Shown piece after piece: positions 63,901 to 64,000 of a stretch of 64,000 bases of DNA (its first letter is position 1; each line of letters begins with the position of its first letter). The notes under the pieces were generated by a model that saw nothing but the letters and a program-made list of their open reading frames with translations, ran no database searches and was not told the DNA's origin. Source of the stretch: Rhodoferax sp. GW822-FHT02A01 (lineage in GTDB: Bacteria > Pseudomonadota > Gammaproteobacteria > Burkholderiales > Burkholderiaceae_C); the NCBI RefSeq assembly GCF_038784515.1, contig NZ_CP152376.1, forward strand, positions 4,526,001-4,590,000, read 5' to 3'. A program made the translations under genes and the position numbers.

Positions 63901-64000
63901 TTGACTTCTCCTTGGCATGCTGCTCGGCATCTGCCTTCTCTCCGGCTGCACCATAGGCACGGGTACCGGGTTGCGAGCTGGTGATCTTGACGGGACCGTA
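63893..64000 (-). CDS. frdA: Fumarate reductase flavoprotein subunit (partial, last 35 residues)
   Basis: Only the C-terminus is in the window: YGPVKITSSQPGTRAYGAAG then a Lys/Glu/Ala-rich tail and a TGA stop at 63893-63895. The identity rests on position (8-bp overlap with frdB, then frdC and frdD) and the GTRAYGA-type ending; no active site is visible. Confidence 0.75.
   Translation of the reverse strand, partial: YGPVKITSSQPGTRAYGAAGEKADAEQHAKEKSNG

Overview
The window looks like a chromosomal piece of a Comamonadaceae bacterium (Betaproteobacteria, Burkholderiales), plausibly Rhodoferax-like. Supporting points: moderately high GC; the order thrS-infC-rpmI-rplT-pheS-pheT-ihfA-merR-tRNA-Pro; a zapA / 6S RNA / TauE-type arrangement; a phaC-phaA-phaB set; and a frdABCD fumarate reductase. 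The species is inferred, not proven. I see no transposase, integrase, phage gene or CRISPR array. Almost all of the window is dense, housekeeping-like or catabolic coding sequence.

Region by region. (1) 1-9062, minus strand: a cobalamin salvage and uptake operon led by a cobalamin riboswitch: btuB, cobB, a periplasmic-binding-like protein without a signal peptide, cobU, btuF, btuC, btuD, cobO, bluB (cut by the left edge). Nearly every junction overlaps, so translation is probably coupled. (2) 9100-13133: a coiled-coil protein, zapA, 6S RNA, a TauE/SafE exporter, an HD-GYP protein and a PfkB-type kinase. (3) 13157-16951: phaC-phaA-phaB for polyhydroxybutyrate, ending at a strong terminator, with a small membrane protein divergent from phaC. 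(4) 17281-24099: mixed single genes (PgeF, ABM monooxygenase, FAH hydrolase, NUDIX, exonuclease/GIY-YIG fusion, FimV-like protein, nitrobindin-like protein, GAF-GGDEF cyclase). (5) 24152-33138, minus strand: the translation operon from thpR and thrS down to tRNA-Pro(GGG). A threonine-rich 13-codon leader peptide and a terminator hairpin lie just before thrS, and infC uses an ATC start. (6) 33190-34679: isocitrate lyase with two palindromic operator candidates 30 bp apart. (7) 34812-52315: a large polyamine catabolic locus. On the minus strand run puuD, puuA, an aminotransferase, potFGHI, a porin-like protein, an aldehyde dehydrogenase, gabT and a second glutamine-synthetase-like gene. A divergent MocR-type regulator follows, then puuB and an agmatinase. 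(8) 52441-54600: an EamA exporter, an RraA-family protein and a SWIB-domain protein with a histone-H1-like tail. (9) 54656-60323: a dipeptide ABC transporter in the order dppB-C-D-F-A. (10) 60391-64000: a doubtful short ORF, formate-tetrahydrofolate ligase, and frdD, frdC, frdB and the end of frdA.

How it fits together. The polyamine locus takes agmatine to putrescine (agmatinase), imports putrescine (PotFGHI, perhaps through the porin) and degrades it by gamma-glutamylation (PuuA, PuuB, PuuC-like dehydrogenase, PuuD) and by direct transamination, with GabT closing the route toward succinate. The best candidate for something not well described is the thrS leader, which has the layout of ribosome-mediated transcription attenuation by threonine. 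Others are the cytoplasmic BtuF-like protein in the B12 operon, the paired operators before aceA, and the second glutamine-synthetase paralogue with the porin inside the polyamine operon.
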